Source of the DNA: Engraulis encrasicolus
Lineage: Eukaryota; Chordata; Actinopteri; Clupeiformes; Engraulidae
NCBI RefSeq assembly: GCF_034702125.1
Contig: NC_085862.1
Coordinates: forward strand, 12,029,738-12,093,737
Direction: 5' to 3'
DNA: 64,000 nt
Shown here: positions 11,261 through 21,785 of the stretch, piece after piece
Numbering within the stretch: position 1 is the stretch's first letter
Layout of the letters: each line of letters opens with the position of its first letter
The notes under the pieces: generated by a model
Seen by the model: only the letters and a program-made list of their open reading frames with translations
Databases searched by the model: none
Told to the model about the DNA's origin: nothing
Translations under genes and position numbers: made by a program

Positions 11261-11857
11261 AGAGCGTCCTTTAACGGTAATTATATCAGATTATGCCGCC
11301 CCCAAAAGAACGAGTTCGTTTTGTTTTTTGTAGGCCATTTTATGGCCTTCATTGTCATATAAAAACATTGAAGTGTCAGTACCGTAATACGGTAATATCA
11401 TTGCAGTTACACTTTGGGAGGGAAACGTCATCTTAGCTAGGAAGCTCCATTACTTACCATTGAGATGCTAATTGTCCGTAGCCCTTGATAATGTCTATTT
11501 GTTTTGGATTCAGCAGATTTGCAGTAGGATATTTTAATGGATAAAATACTTCCAATACATAAAAAGATAAATACATAAACCCAGCATGTCCCAGTTGTAG
11601 GCCTACAGTAATATAGCATTTGTTAATTTCAGCCTTTATGATGCTGGTCATCATCAGACCTGTCAAACCACTCAATGCAGGATGCAAATGAACATGAACA
11701 TGATGCAATGAACATGAAGTAAATAACCCACAGCTGTACAACCTGTGCTTGAATGGTTCAATCTTTTATTTGAAATAAAAAAAATACTCCAAATAGAAAC
11801 ATAAACAGCCCAAACAAAATAACTATGAATAAAACGGCATGTCTGTGTACATGACAA

Positions 11858-11860
<3 letters not shown>
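11261..11860. other. no recognisable gene
   Basis: AT-rich sequence with only short overlapping frames. No splice-bounded coding segment or named repeat was seen. Confidence 0.5.

Positions 11861-11929
<69 letters not shown>
11861..11929. repeat. (GT)n microsatellite
   Basis: About 34 GT units. The antisense CA frame forms part of a 267-codon minus-strand frame that is otherwise antisense to a Tc1 relic. Confidence 0.97.
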
Positions 11930-11932
<3 letters not shown>

Positions 11933-12179
11933 TCAATAATGCATGAAGAATTGGAATTCACTGGAACATGCTGGAACTTCCAATGCATTGAAAGCATCAA
12001 CCTATGACCAGAGAGGAGCAGACAGGAGAAGAAAAAAGAGAGAGATTTATTTATATACATGGCATGGCTGTTGGTGCTGAAAGGGATTGATTTGAATATT
12101 TCAGAAAAGACTGATCTGCTGGGATATTCACACATAACCATCTCTGGGTTTAACAAACAATGGTAAGGGGGGGGGGGGG

Positions 12180-12680
12180 GGAATACAGTGAGCAGCGATT
12201 CTGTGGGCAAAAATGTCTTGTTGATGGCAGAGGAGAATAGCCAGACTGGTTGGAGCTGATACAAAGGCAACATTAAGTCAAATAACCACTCAGTACAACA
12301 AAGGTATGCATAAGAGAATCCCTGATTACACAGCACATCTTGAGGCAAATGGGTTACAGAAGCAGAAAAACACATTTGGTGCCACTCCAAGAACCAGCCA
12401 AGAACAGGAAAATGAGGCAACAATTTCGACTGGCTCACCATAAACGACACTAAAAGATCGGAAAAATGTTGCCTAGTCTGATGAGTCTTGATATCTACAT
12501 CTACACTCTCAGGTGGAATTGACAGAATTTTGTCGATAACAACATGAAAAGATGGACTCATGCAGGAGATATAATGGCATAGGGATATTTCCTAAGCACA
12601 TTTTGGGCCAATTAGAACCAATTTATATTTGTTGGAATGCCACAGCCTACCCAAGACTTTGTTTAAAGGTACAGTGCCAA
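12180..12680 (+). pseudogene. Tc1/mariner transposase relic
   Basis: Read on the plus strand with stops and frameshifts, this region matches the well-known fish Tc1-like transposase gene. It has the segment with GATTCTGTGGGCAAAAATG, the CCAAGAACAGGAAAATGAGG stretch, the GTTGCCTAGTCTGATGAGTC stretch encoding the region of the second catalytic aspartate (WSDES in active relatives), and the GGCACATTTTGGGCC-like and AATGCCACAGCCTACC parts. The recognition comes from knowledge of the family. The frame is broken repeatedly, so it is a dead copy. A poly-G run lies just upstream at about 12169-12181. Confidence 0.8.
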
Positions 12681-13225
12681 AATGGTAGGCCACACCCTGG
12701 AGGGACATTTATTGGAAAGTTAAATGGATCACACAGCAAGAATGGCGGACAAGATTGCTCTGGACCCTTTGCTAAACCAATAATTAGCGTTCCTCCCTTC
12801 TGGAAGAAATTTTAGAATGTCTTGCTGCTGAAAAAAAAAATATATAAACACCATTTTCACCCTCATCCTATAGTATTGCTTCACAGAAGTGGAGAACAGT
12901 AGAATGCACACATCTACATGGAAAGCATATTTTTTTTAATACCACAGAGGAATATTTTAAGTTTTTTTTTGGCAACTTAATTTATTGTACTGTGCTGCCC
13001 TAACAGCTTGGGCCTAGAGGACCTAGAGGACAAGACCAATGGCCATATTGTTTTTAAATGCCTGTTTACATGTGGATTGTGGAGAAGTGTCACGCTAGAC
13101 AAATTTCTGTGAAAACAGACACTAAAAGTTAGTTATCTGATCTTACAAGGGTGGCAAGACTAGGCATTGCAACTATGCTGCCCATTCCTACTTGTCATTA
13201 ACATTTATTAAAGTAATACATTTAA
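12681..13225. other. no recognisable gene
   Basis: Sequence following the Tc1 relic with several A- and T-homopolymers. No coding potential or clear repeat ends were recognised. Confidence 0.5.
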
Positions 13226-13227
13226 AT

Positions 13228-13490
13228 TCACTGTGACACAGTACTCCACAAAATTCAAGTGAACACTGCACACTAGAAAATTGCATTTCTGCCTCATCCA
13301 TGCAAGGGGGCAGTCCCCAATGGCGCAGTGTGGCGGGACGGTACCATGATCAGGGTACCTCAGTCAGGGAGGAGGATGGGGGAGAGCACTGGTTAATTAC
13401 TCCCCGCACCAACCTGGCGGGTCGGAGTCGAACCAGCATCCTTTGGGCTACAAGTCTGACACCCTAACCGCTTACCCACGAATACGACAC
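13228..13490 (-). repeat. tRNA-derived SINE
   Basis: On the minus strand the element starts with a tRNA-like head. An A-box-like TAAGCGGTTAGGG (plus 13474-13462) and a B-box GGTTCGACTCC (plus 13434-13424) are spaced as in an RNA polymerase III promoter. The body (ACCCGCCAGGTT..., AATTAACCAGTGCTCTCC) is also present at 40065-40315, where the tRNA head is missing. This SINE type is common in teleosts. I do not assign a family name. Confidence 0.75.
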
Positions 13491-13596
13491 AAATACCATT
13501 GTCTTGACACCCTGTCTGTCAACAGTCACTTTCACTAGTCCATACCTTTGAAAACGGTCCTCTGGTATTTCTTGACCCAGTCTTGACTCAATTAAC

Positions 13597-13965
13597 TTGT
13601 TGAATGGTTGTTCGGCGTCTTCCATTCTTACTTTGGCTATGTCTCTGAGTGCTCAATACCATGTGCTTCTTAAAATACTCCTGTCCTGCACAACTTCCAG
13701 GCCATTCACAATCTTGCAACAATCTTGCCTTGCCATTCCCTCTCGCTACCTCGGTTTGTCCTCGACCATCCTCCTCTCTGTCCCTCTGCCCATCTCAGTA
13801 CCATGGGGAATAGAGCTTTTCAGTTGCTCTGCTCCTCAGCTCTGGAATGCACTGCCCCCTGACTTATTACCCAAGTTCAAATGCAGACTAAAAACTCATT
13901 TGTTTCAGTTAGCCTATTCCTTAGGACTTTTTAACTACCGTTTTATTTTTGTTAAAATGTGTTAA
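13597..13965 (+). pseudogene. LINE reverse transcriptase C-terminal fragment
   Basis: The 122-codon frame ends in a sequence typical of the C-terminus of fish non-LTR retrotransposon polymerases (L2/Rex-like): a serine-rich SAPQLWNALPPDLL segment followed by FKCRLKTHLFQLAY. The upstream part is hydrophobic and poorly conserved, and the reverse transcriptase core motifs are absent. It is a 5'-truncated remnant. The clade is uncertain. Confidence 0.65.
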
Positions 13966-14490
13966 TGTGTCTTCGTTTTATTATTACTTCTCTCTGATCC
14001 TTGAATGTTTTGAAAGGCACTTTTATTCTCTTGTTACCGTAGTTTCATTTGAATTCCATTGGGATGGCGTATAGAAACAAAAAAAAGACAACTATGTTGC
14101 TGTGCACATATATCCGGCCCTACTAGTCTGACTAGTCTGTTAGACACAGATATAATATTACTTACTGTAAGGGTCCTCAAAAGGTTAGTTAGGTTACCTT
14201 ATCAGTGCAACTCAAGAAAGCCACCACCTGCAACTAAGCCATTTCTGGCAAAAGCACTTCCCCATCAACAGCAGCAGTCTCATGCAGTAGGAGCAGAATC
14301 ATTTCCACCTGTAACACAACTCAATGGGAATACAAAAGACAAAAACAGTGATATTAGTCAAATGTTGAACTGGATCTGGACGGATAAATATTTCACAGCC
14401 AGTCACTGCTGATTGAAAGAAGTGATTTTCAATGAATCTGTGGTATCATTATGACCAAGTGAATAATTACAACAGATGACAGCTATGATT
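13966..14490. other. no recognisable gene
   Basis: Contains a 117-codon plus frame (14059-14412) without a recognisable domain. It could be an upstream piece of the transposase fragment that follows, but I cannot show this. Confidence 0.4.
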
Positions 14491-14497
14491 CTAGCAC

Positions 14498-14977
14498 TTG
14501 GTAGACACACCACCACCACCATCCACCCATCCACCAAATGCACTCACAAAAGCGGAGTCCTGTGTGCTATACCATCTGGCCGGATACGTCATCAAGGGTG
14601 TACTAGGCGGCTCTTTGTGTTCGGCCTGTAAGCCTGCCTTAAGGAACAGTGACGACGCTGTACCGGACAACGCCACACTGCTGCAGATGAAGGAGTACAG
14701 AGAGGGCGCACTTCACCAGCCATCTGCGGATGTATTCTCTTTACTGCAGCACGTTGAGCAGCTGTTCCGGGCCAGGACATCAGAAGCCCTAATGGAGTGC
14801 TCAGTCAGTGAACTAGTGGAAGAGGCCATGACTGTGAAATCAAACCTTCCATCCTGCCATGATGTCAAGAGGAGAGTGATCACCAAATACACCAGGTTGA
14901 GGCTCAGCATTGCAGGTAAATGCATCAATAATGAAAGGGAAGAACCATGGGAAGGGAAAAAGCTACCTTGGCAGTAA
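14498..14977 (+). pseudogene. P-element-like (THAP9-type) transposase C-terminal fragment
   Basis: The 159-residue frame carries YHLAGYVIKGVL, a C-x2-C pair (CSACK), a GALHQPSADVFSLLQHVEQLF helix and a C-terminal RLRLSIAGKCIN segment. This is the order seen near the C-terminus of P-element and THAP9-type transposases: YxAGYV, CxxC, G-L-x-PS-x-DV. The THAP DNA-binding domain and the catalytic core are not present in this window. It is therefore a fragment, or the last exon of a larger gene whose other exons are not visible. The start codon given by the frame is probably not real. Downstream, 15000-15170 stays partly open but is low in recognisable content. Confidence 0.6.
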
Positions 14978-15193
14978 AAGTCAAGCAAAGAAGGCTCCAC
15001 CTCCTGCCAAATCCCTTCCGATGGCTGTAGCGGTCCCCACCAACACCACCAGTCTGCACCAGCCTGCTGTAGCGGTCTCCACCAACAATCTGCTAGAACC
15101 TAGATCCGAACAGAAAAATGACAACATGAACATCACCATTTCAATGCCTCGCAGTTCATTGTGAATCTAGCTATCGTAAAGATACACGAGTAA

Positions 15194-15531
15194 CCGCAGA
15201 GATACACCAGCGGCGATCTGAGCGAGTCGAGCGACGGAAGTAATTGACTTTGTATTGAGTCGAGAGACAAAAGCGATTCTGGAGACTAGAGCGATTTGCG
15301 CGCCGAGCGCGACAATTTGAAGTTGAAATCTTTTCAACTTTTTATGACGCGGTTCGGCGACAAGCCGTGACAGCCAATGACTGTATAGAGGTCAGTAACC
15401 ACAGCCAATGGGAATGCTTGAATGCTTTGCCTTCCGCCTGTACGGACATACTCTAGTCTCCTCAGTCTCTCGTATCGCTTGCTGCTACACTCTGTCGCTT
15501 GAGTCGCGTCGCCGCTGGTGTATCTCTGCGG
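15194..15531. mobile_element. PIF/Harbinger-type MITE, copy 1
   Basis: A 338-bp element with terminal inverted repeats CCGCAGAGATACACCAGCGG and its complement, flanked on both sides by TAA (15191-15193 and 15532-15534). A 3-bp TAA duplication with this structure is characteristic of PIF/Harbinger elements. It has no transposase. The second copy is at 22659-22987. Confidence 0.8.
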
Positions 15532-15534
15532 TAA

Positions 15535-16167
15535 TGTAAGCTTAATGTCAGCTTAACAAGAAATGAGCAGGTAACATCACCATTGTATACTACCCAAAAA
15601 CAACAAATGACATCCTCGGAGACTGTACTTGTGATAGCCTGTGTCGACTCGACACACGACACAGTAGACACTCAATGGCACAAAAATCCCAAATTCTACT
15701 TAAGTAATACCTGAAGCCATGAACATCAGCATTTGAATGCCTCGTAGTCCATTATTGGATCTAGTTAGATAGCATAAAGATCTCCGCGCATCAACTAACT
15801 TGTTGACATTAGCTTCCAGCTAGCTTAGAAACATTAGCTATAAATGACCGATAAGCAAATAGCTCTGAAATCAAACGACTGTATGGATATTGACAGAAGA
15901 CAACAGGACGGTATCTTATAAAATATGTGACATGTCATCGTTTAAAATATAGATTGAAAGGTAGCATCGATGTTTTGCGAACACGTCAAATCCAAAGTTG
16001 AACCAGAAGCGCCGTGTTGAAAACGCTAGCTATTACCACACGATTAACGGTTTTTCACATTACCATTGTGATTTTATATTACCCAAACTGGCAAAATTAC
16101 ATCCTCAGAGACTGTACTTGTGATAGCTTACGCTGACAAAGACAGAGAACTTTGATTAATCTCCCTA
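15535..16167. other. no recognisable gene
   Basis: Two short passages resemble each other: GATGACATCCTCGGAGACTGTACTTGTGATAGC-type sequence near 15608 and 16090. This suggests a diverged local duplication of about 480 bp. Nothing coding was recognised. Confidence 0.45.
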
Positions 16168-16352
16168 TTATATCAACTTACCTGGGAAGTGGTCGACACG
16201 CCAACGACACTCAATGGCGTCCCCGTTGCTGCACAGGACCCTTTGAGCAAAATGAAGTGACGGCGAAACCCCGGATGTAGAGCAGCCATGCTCGTCCGCG
16301 GCCGTCAATGGCTTCAGGACAACTCTTTCTCTACAGCTCTGGTAAAGAGCAT
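16168..16352 (-). other. possible 5' exon or repeat fragment with splice donor
   Basis: On the minus strand a 63-codon frame enters from the transposon junction and stays open to a good donor, CCACTTCCCAG|GTAAGT (plus about 16191-16175). On the far side of the inserted 1.9-kb element the minus strand has a TATAAAT motif (about 18270) roughly 25 bp before the insertion point. The pre-insertion sequence would therefore look like a promoter and first exon. The same sequence is recognisable, diverged, at 11123-11250, so this may be part of a repeat and not a host gene. Confidence 0.35.
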
Positions 16353-18248
16353 GTAGCAACCCAATGTAAGTAGGCTGCAGGATGTGAGTGCCCGGATATC
16401 CGCCGGAGTATTTACGTCTATTTTACCTCAGCTACTCGATTTCGGTCGTGTATTTACGACAGTTTAACCTCAGCTACTTGATTTCGGTCCGATTTGAGTC
16501 TGACTGAAGATGGAAGGGACATAGGTGCCGTGCGTAAAGAGCCCACAGCACATCGCCTTTCGGCGACACCAAGTTCCTTGATCTCCCAATCAAAAGAATA
16601 GGCCCGGTGACGAATAACATCAAAATAATTGAAAAATAATAATAATAAAATGAAGTTATAACTTAAAACCGAATTGATTTGGGTGTGAAAATTAAACTGT
16701 CTCAACCGGGCACCCAAAGGGAATCCATCAAAAGATAACGGCGTTACTTTCTCGTCGGCATTATTTTGTTTTTATTATCCAGGAGGACTGAGCTGAAAAC
16801 TGCAACAGTCACCTTGCACAGTTCTAGCTGCTCTGAAGCACGTGTGTCTAAGCAATTAAATCATCCTGCTCATTCGCAATGTTAAATAAAAAGTTTTGCA
16901 CAAGACTATAGGCCTACCTAAAATAGATGCACTGTCACAGACACTGGAATAGCCCGTTTCGGAAGGCATTAAAGTCACGAGTTTACCCAGTCTAAATGTA
17001 GCTAGCACTCGGGGAGTTTCTTTTACTCCTTACATTAGTGAAACATAACATCAGGATATCCTACAAGTTAAAAGAATATCTGGGCATAGTCTTCTCTGTG
17101 AGTTAGAAAACAGCAGCTATGCCGCATATTGTGTAGTTATTATTTGGTGGTGCAAAAACAACACGCGAAACCATGCCGCATATGTGCCATTATTATTGGT
17201 GATGCCGAAACAACAAAGCCAGATTGGTGACTAGAGCCTGCCTAGTACATTTAGACATAGCCTAGGGCCTACTCATTTGATTGTGCCATGTACATTTAAA
17301 AGTGTCAGTGCAGAATTAAACGTGGAGCTGAATATAAATATTGGAGCCATTCTACCTCCGTGTCTAGAGTCAGAGGCGCGCGCGCACGCTCTTATTTCTG
17401 TATTATATGAAACTATCCTAAAAAGGGTCACAACATCAGAGGACGTGGTGGAGGATACTTGCGGCGGGGTCCGAGACCGAGTTGTTACGGGACACTCTTA
17501 ATATTATTGAAGGGACAGCATGCTCGATACTTTACCCGGTCTAATAGCACTCGAAAAGTTATGCCGCATATTGTGCAGATTAATGCCAACAACAGGTGAA
17601 ACTAGGCACATTGGAGACTACAGCCTATAATTTAGACATAGCCTCATTTGATTGTGCTACGTAAACTTAAAAGTGTCAGTACAGAATCAAACGGGACGCT
17701 GAAATATTGGAGCCAGTAACTTCGTGTCCGGTGGATATTGTGCAGATGTGTGTGCGCGCGCACAACTAATTTCTCTCCCATCTCTTTGCTCATCAAGCCT
17801 CCGATCTCCAAAAAGACACGGGCACTCAGGATAACTGTTTACACGAGCTGTTTAAATAATGTGATGCACGTTCTTCATGACATAGCATGGTTTGGCACCC
17901 TAAATCCAACATGACTGCATTCGCACATATCGTTTAAACATCCATGATGGAATTGTCACTCTTAATGTGCAAGTATTGGATATGAAAAAAAGATCCTAAA
18001 ACGGTCACAACACCAGAGGACCCGTGGTGGTGTGGTGGATATTTGCGGCGGGGGCCGAGGCCGAGTTGTTACGGTAGGCTACAATCATATTATAGAAGGG
18101 ACAGTCAGGCGACACAGCGCGACTCACATAGGGTAGCTGTGGTACCGCAAAGCATTCCTGATGGTGGAAATGAATGCAAATGCATGGAAATACTCGGGCG
18201 GATATCCGGGCACTCACATCCGGCAGCCTACTTACATTGGGTTGCTAC
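16353..18248. mobile_element. long-TIR non-autonomous transposon, copy A
   Basis: A 1,896-bp element with about 60-bp terminal inverted repeats starting GTAGCAACCCAATGTAAGTA. It is flanked by AGAGCAT (16346-16352) and AGAGCAC (18249-18255), a 7-bp target duplication with one change. It has no long reading frame. Inside, a block with GAGGACGTGGTGGAGGATA, CGGCGGGG and GAGTTGTTACGG recurs (about 17440-17500 and about 18015-18080), indicating an internal duplication. Copy B is at 35744-37594. The superfamily is not assigned. Confidence 0.8.
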
Positions 18249-18255
18249 AGAGCAC

Positions 18256-19009
18256 AAGCAGAGAGGATTTATAGAGATATAGGTAGAAAGGCTATGGCAC
18301 AAGCTCTTGGCGCCATTGTGTGGCCAACGAGCATGCGTGGAACGACTGGACTTTAATTGTAATTCTGAATAAAAGGTTACATGACAGAGGAACGTGTTTA
18401 ATCGGATTTAAAAGAGGAATAAACCACCCACTTTAAATCCTGTTCGGTAGGTCTTTACATGATAATTCTAGAGTGGAATTAAGTGTTAATCAGATTTAAA
18501 GTGAGTTAAATCGGATTTAAGTGTCTCATGTAAGCGCATACATGATTATCTCCATGGTCCGCCATTTTGAATTTCCAAAAATAGCCATTTTAGCAAATGA
18601 CTCTACTTGGACCATACTAGAAAATATTTCATGTTAAGATCAAATTTGGCAATAGGCAGCCCAGTTTCAATGAGCAGCATAGTTGCAGTACCTTTTTTGA
18701 CCATTTCCTGCACAGTGTCCCTTTAAATACAATAAATTCAATAAAGGGAAAAGTCTGCTGGACATGAAGGGAAATTGTGTGTTTTTGACCATTTTACATA
18801 AATTATCTATTTTGGACTAATCTATTGGATGGTTATCCAGGACCTGTGTCATTGGTCCGACAGTCCGACTCCCCCTCGCTTCCCCCCATCTTCATGCCGG
18901 CTCTGGACGTCCCCCCTTCTTACACGTGCATGTACTGTATGTGTGTATGTAGAGACACGCACGGTACAGATGATTTACCAGGAGGAGAAGCTGCCATACG
19001 TTTGGGTGT
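18256..19009. other. no recognisable gene
   Basis: Contains TTTAAATCGGATTTAA-like motifs in both orientations around 18395-18540, perhaps a small degenerate inverted-repeat element. It also has a short stretch (18825-19016) open in two frames without recognisable content. Confidence 0.4.
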
Positions 19010-19232
19010 AATGTAACGTAATGTATTCTAATCTAATGTTATGTAATGTAATTTAATGTAATGTTATGTAATAATGTAATGTTATGTATTCTAATGTCAT
19101 GCAATGTCATGTAGTGTAGTGTAATGTAATGTAATGCAATCTATTTTTATGTATTGCAATGTAGTAATGCATGTTATGTAGTGTAATGTACACTGTAATG
19201 TAATGTAATGTTATGTATTGTAATTGTAGTAA
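19010..19232. repeat. (TAATG)n imperfect satellite
   Basis: About 220 bp of degenerate TAATG/TTATG/TCTAATG pentanucleotide-type repeats. Confidence 0.9.
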
Positions 19233-19696
19233 AAAAATTATATCGGCAGACAAGCAACTCAGGTGGTAAGCACTGCAGATTTTATTGTTAACGGCCGGAG
19301 AAATTACTGTGTGGAGACAGGACGTATTCCACCCAGCAAGCTCTGAAGTGAATACAAAGCCAACACTATTTAACCATTTCCCTCCCCCACAGTCCATGTC
19401 GTCAGCTTCTTCTGCGCATGTGGGGTCCCGCATGGCCAGATGCACTGTCCATTGTCTTGTTGTCCAGCGAATGCAATTTCATATTTGTTGTTCAGCAGCC
19501 ACACCAAGTAGATGCACATGTTTCCAATAATGTTGAGTGTCCCATGACCCATTACAGAAAAGCTTACACACAAGAATATGTCACTATATGGGGACTTCCC
19601 CAGCCAAATCATGAGAATAAAATGAGAATATAATATAAGAATAGTAGAAGGTTAAGAAAACTCAGATGAAACTAAAAATTTCTCCACATAATGTAG

Positions 19697-19849
19697 ACAG
19701 AGACGCGCCCCGTTGAGATAATGCACCAGCAGGTGGCTCTTACGTTCGGCCGGGTGGGGGAGCACAACCTGCAGGTGGTGGAGCTGCCCTACACAGACCC
19801 CCAGCTCAGCATGATCATACTCCTGCCACCAGAGGAGACCCTGGACACG
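19697..19849 (+). CDS. serpin exon (internal)
   Basis: A 153-bp exon bounded by TAG|ACAGAG on the left and ACACG|GTGGGT on the right. It encodes TETRPVEIMHQ, then a strand ending QVVELPYTDPQLSMIILLPP. This is the conserved shutter/s3A-s4C region of serpins (consensus VLELPY...LSMIILLP). The exon ends in phase 0, which matches the next exon at 20443. Serpins are serine-protease inhibitors, or non-inhibitory relatives. The clade cannot be fixed from this part. Upstream serpin exons were not found in the window, so this is a partial gene or a pseudogene fragment. Confidence 0.8.
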
Positions 19850-19918
19850 GTGGGTAATGTGGACTGATAACTGTGTTTATAATTATGCAGTTTTCACTCC
19901 CCTTAGGTAATGAGTGTT

Positions 19919-20395
19919 TGTTGTGTGTGTGTGTGTGTGTCTGTGTCTGTGTCTGTGTGTTGTCACGTCCCTGCGGTGATCGTTGCAGGGTTCCACCAGA
20001 ACACTAGTTGGCTCTGCACTTTTGTTTCTCTTCAGGTGATGTCTTCAGATCTTCTGATTGGACTCCTGGCTTTAAAATTCCCTCCAGCGCAGTCACTCAC
20101 TCTCTCTCTTCCTCTCTGCCTGTCTGTCTGTCGGTCTGCCTGTGAGAGCTAGCCAGGGCCTACGCTGTAGTAGCCTGTAGGTTGGCTGAGACGACCCTGC
20201 TCTCTCTCCTTCTATCTGTCTGGGTCTGTAAGCATACTTGTGCGATATGTAGACTGTTACCCTCTTGTCTGTCCCTTTTCTGTGTCACGACACTTGAGCA
20301 AGGTTGTGACAGTGTGCGAGAGAGAGAGAGAGCGAGAGAGAGAGAGAGAGAAAGACAGAGATGGAGGCAAATAGAGAGAAACAGACAGGCAGACA
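19919..20395. repeat. simple repeats in the serpin intron
   Basis: (GT)n with CTGTGT interruptions at about 19921-19960, CTCTCT and CTGTCTGT tracts near 20098-20140, and (GA)n at about 20321-20353. Confidence 0.9.
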
Positions 20396-20442
20396 GAACA
20401 TCCCTCATCATCATCATCCTCTTCATCTTCCTCTTCCTCCAG

Positions 20443-20651
20443 GTGATGAGTCAGCTGACCATCTCCAAGCTGCTTGAGTGGACCAATCCGTCAAAGCTGT
20501 CCCGTCAGACCGTGGAGCTGTACCTGCCGCGCTTCAAGATGGAGAGCCGTTTCTCCCTGGCGCACACGGTCAACGTGCTGGGCATGGGCTCGCTGTTCGA
20601 CTGCACCAGCGCCGACCTGACGGGCATCAGCGTTGACAGAGGGCTGTCCAG
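20443..20651 (+). CDS. serpin exon, truncated before the reactive-centre loop
   Basis: The exon starts after CTTCCTCCAG and encodes VMSQLTISKLLEWTNPSKL, then VELYLPRFKMESRFSLAH, then NVLGMGSLFDCTSADLTGIS. These are the serpin signatures around helix hI and strand s6A (LPRFKME, LGMGSLF, ADLTGIS). In serpins the next residues lead into VVHKSF and the reactive-centre loop. Here the similarity stops at about 20651 and the sequence becomes an interspersed repeat with GGCGGCCCGGGGGCCAGATG. No reactive loop is encoded, so an inhibitor could not be made from what is visible. Either the 3' end was lost to the repeat or it was moved elsewhere. The intron between the two exons is 593 bp and includes (GT)n and (GA)n tracts. 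Confidence 0.8.
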
Positions 20652-21060
20652 GGCTATTCAAATGGCGGCCCGGGGGCCAGATGCGGCCCTTGGACAACAA
20701 GGGTCTTGCCCCCCACAAGCCCCTTCAAATACAGAATCATTTTTTGGAATTTAAAGATAAAAGTATGGGCTCCGTTATCATGCTAAAACGGGACACGGGA
20801 CGTTAAAATGCAGGAAATTACATCTAAGAAATGCAAAATTTTCTGGGGGAGGACCCCCAGACCCTCCACTTCAATGAAGTCTCCCATATTTTTTTCATTG
20901 ACAGTCGGCAACCATAACACATATGTATAGTTCGGCCCCTTTACTGGGAGGAATTTGAAAAAAGGGCCCTCGTTGAAATATAATTGAATACCCCTGCCCC
21001 TACACCATCCAGATGCATGCATGCTGCCCCTACACCATCCAGATGCATGCATGCTGCCCA
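20652..21060 (+). repeat. interspersed repeat abutting the serpin exon
   Basis: The segment starting GGGCTATTCAAATGGCGGCC is a repeat-like unit. 20808-20870 matches 34138-34200 (shared AATTTTCTGGGGGAGGACCC). At 20994-21053 a 30-bp unit starting CTGCCCCTACACCATCCAG occurs twice in exact tandem. Confidence 0.65.
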
Positions 21061-21780
21061 GAGGAAAATAATTCTAAGCCCCTACTATACTGTGCTATAC
21101 TCTGCCCTACACCACCGGTACTGTCTCCCCTCACACACCTCTCCCCTCCTGCCCAGAAGAAAATATATTCAGGCCCTTATAACAACCATACTCTCTTCCC
21201 TCTCACTCCTTTCCATGCAGTGCTGCAGTGATTGTGAGGGACATTTTGTTTTTCAATCATTAAATACAGTAATGCTTCAAAAATTCTTCCGGTGGTTCAT
21301 CAAACAACACACATTAGTGCAGTCAAAGTACTTTGTACTATATGATAGATCATCCCCAAGGTTTTCCAAGATCTTCTCCAATAAGTGAAATAAAAATAGT
21401 GAAAATGAAACTAAATCTCACAGCGTCTCACTATACAAGGCAGCATCCCATCTCTGGCAAGTGACAAATGACAAAATGGTGGCAAAGGTTTTATACCTCT
21501 TCCTCATGTCCGCAGGTTACACGTATACAAAGAAGCGGTGGTGGTAATAATTCATGAAAAAGGTAACATTTGTGAATGGGCTGCATGAAATCTGGAAATA
21601 AACTAGAAATGCATTCTCACAGAAAATGCTGGAAGCGGGCTTGCCTTTTGGGGCAGAGATGAAACAAAGTACTATTGAGAAAACAAAGCTAATAGAAAAG
21701 TTGGGAAAAATCCATCCACCCAGTCAGAAGTTATGGGCCAAACAATTCAGCCATCTTGGATTCAGCCATCTTGAAAGTGT
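21061..21780. other. no recognisable gene
   Basis: Intergenic-looking sequence with short frames only. Nothing supports a gene. Confidence 0.45.
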
Positions 21781-21785
21781 TGTAG

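Noticed and set aside
11758..12561. 267-codon minus-strand reading frame
   Set aside because: Most of it is antisense to a Tc1 transposase relic and the rest is a (CA)n microsatellite. There is no domain and no splice context.
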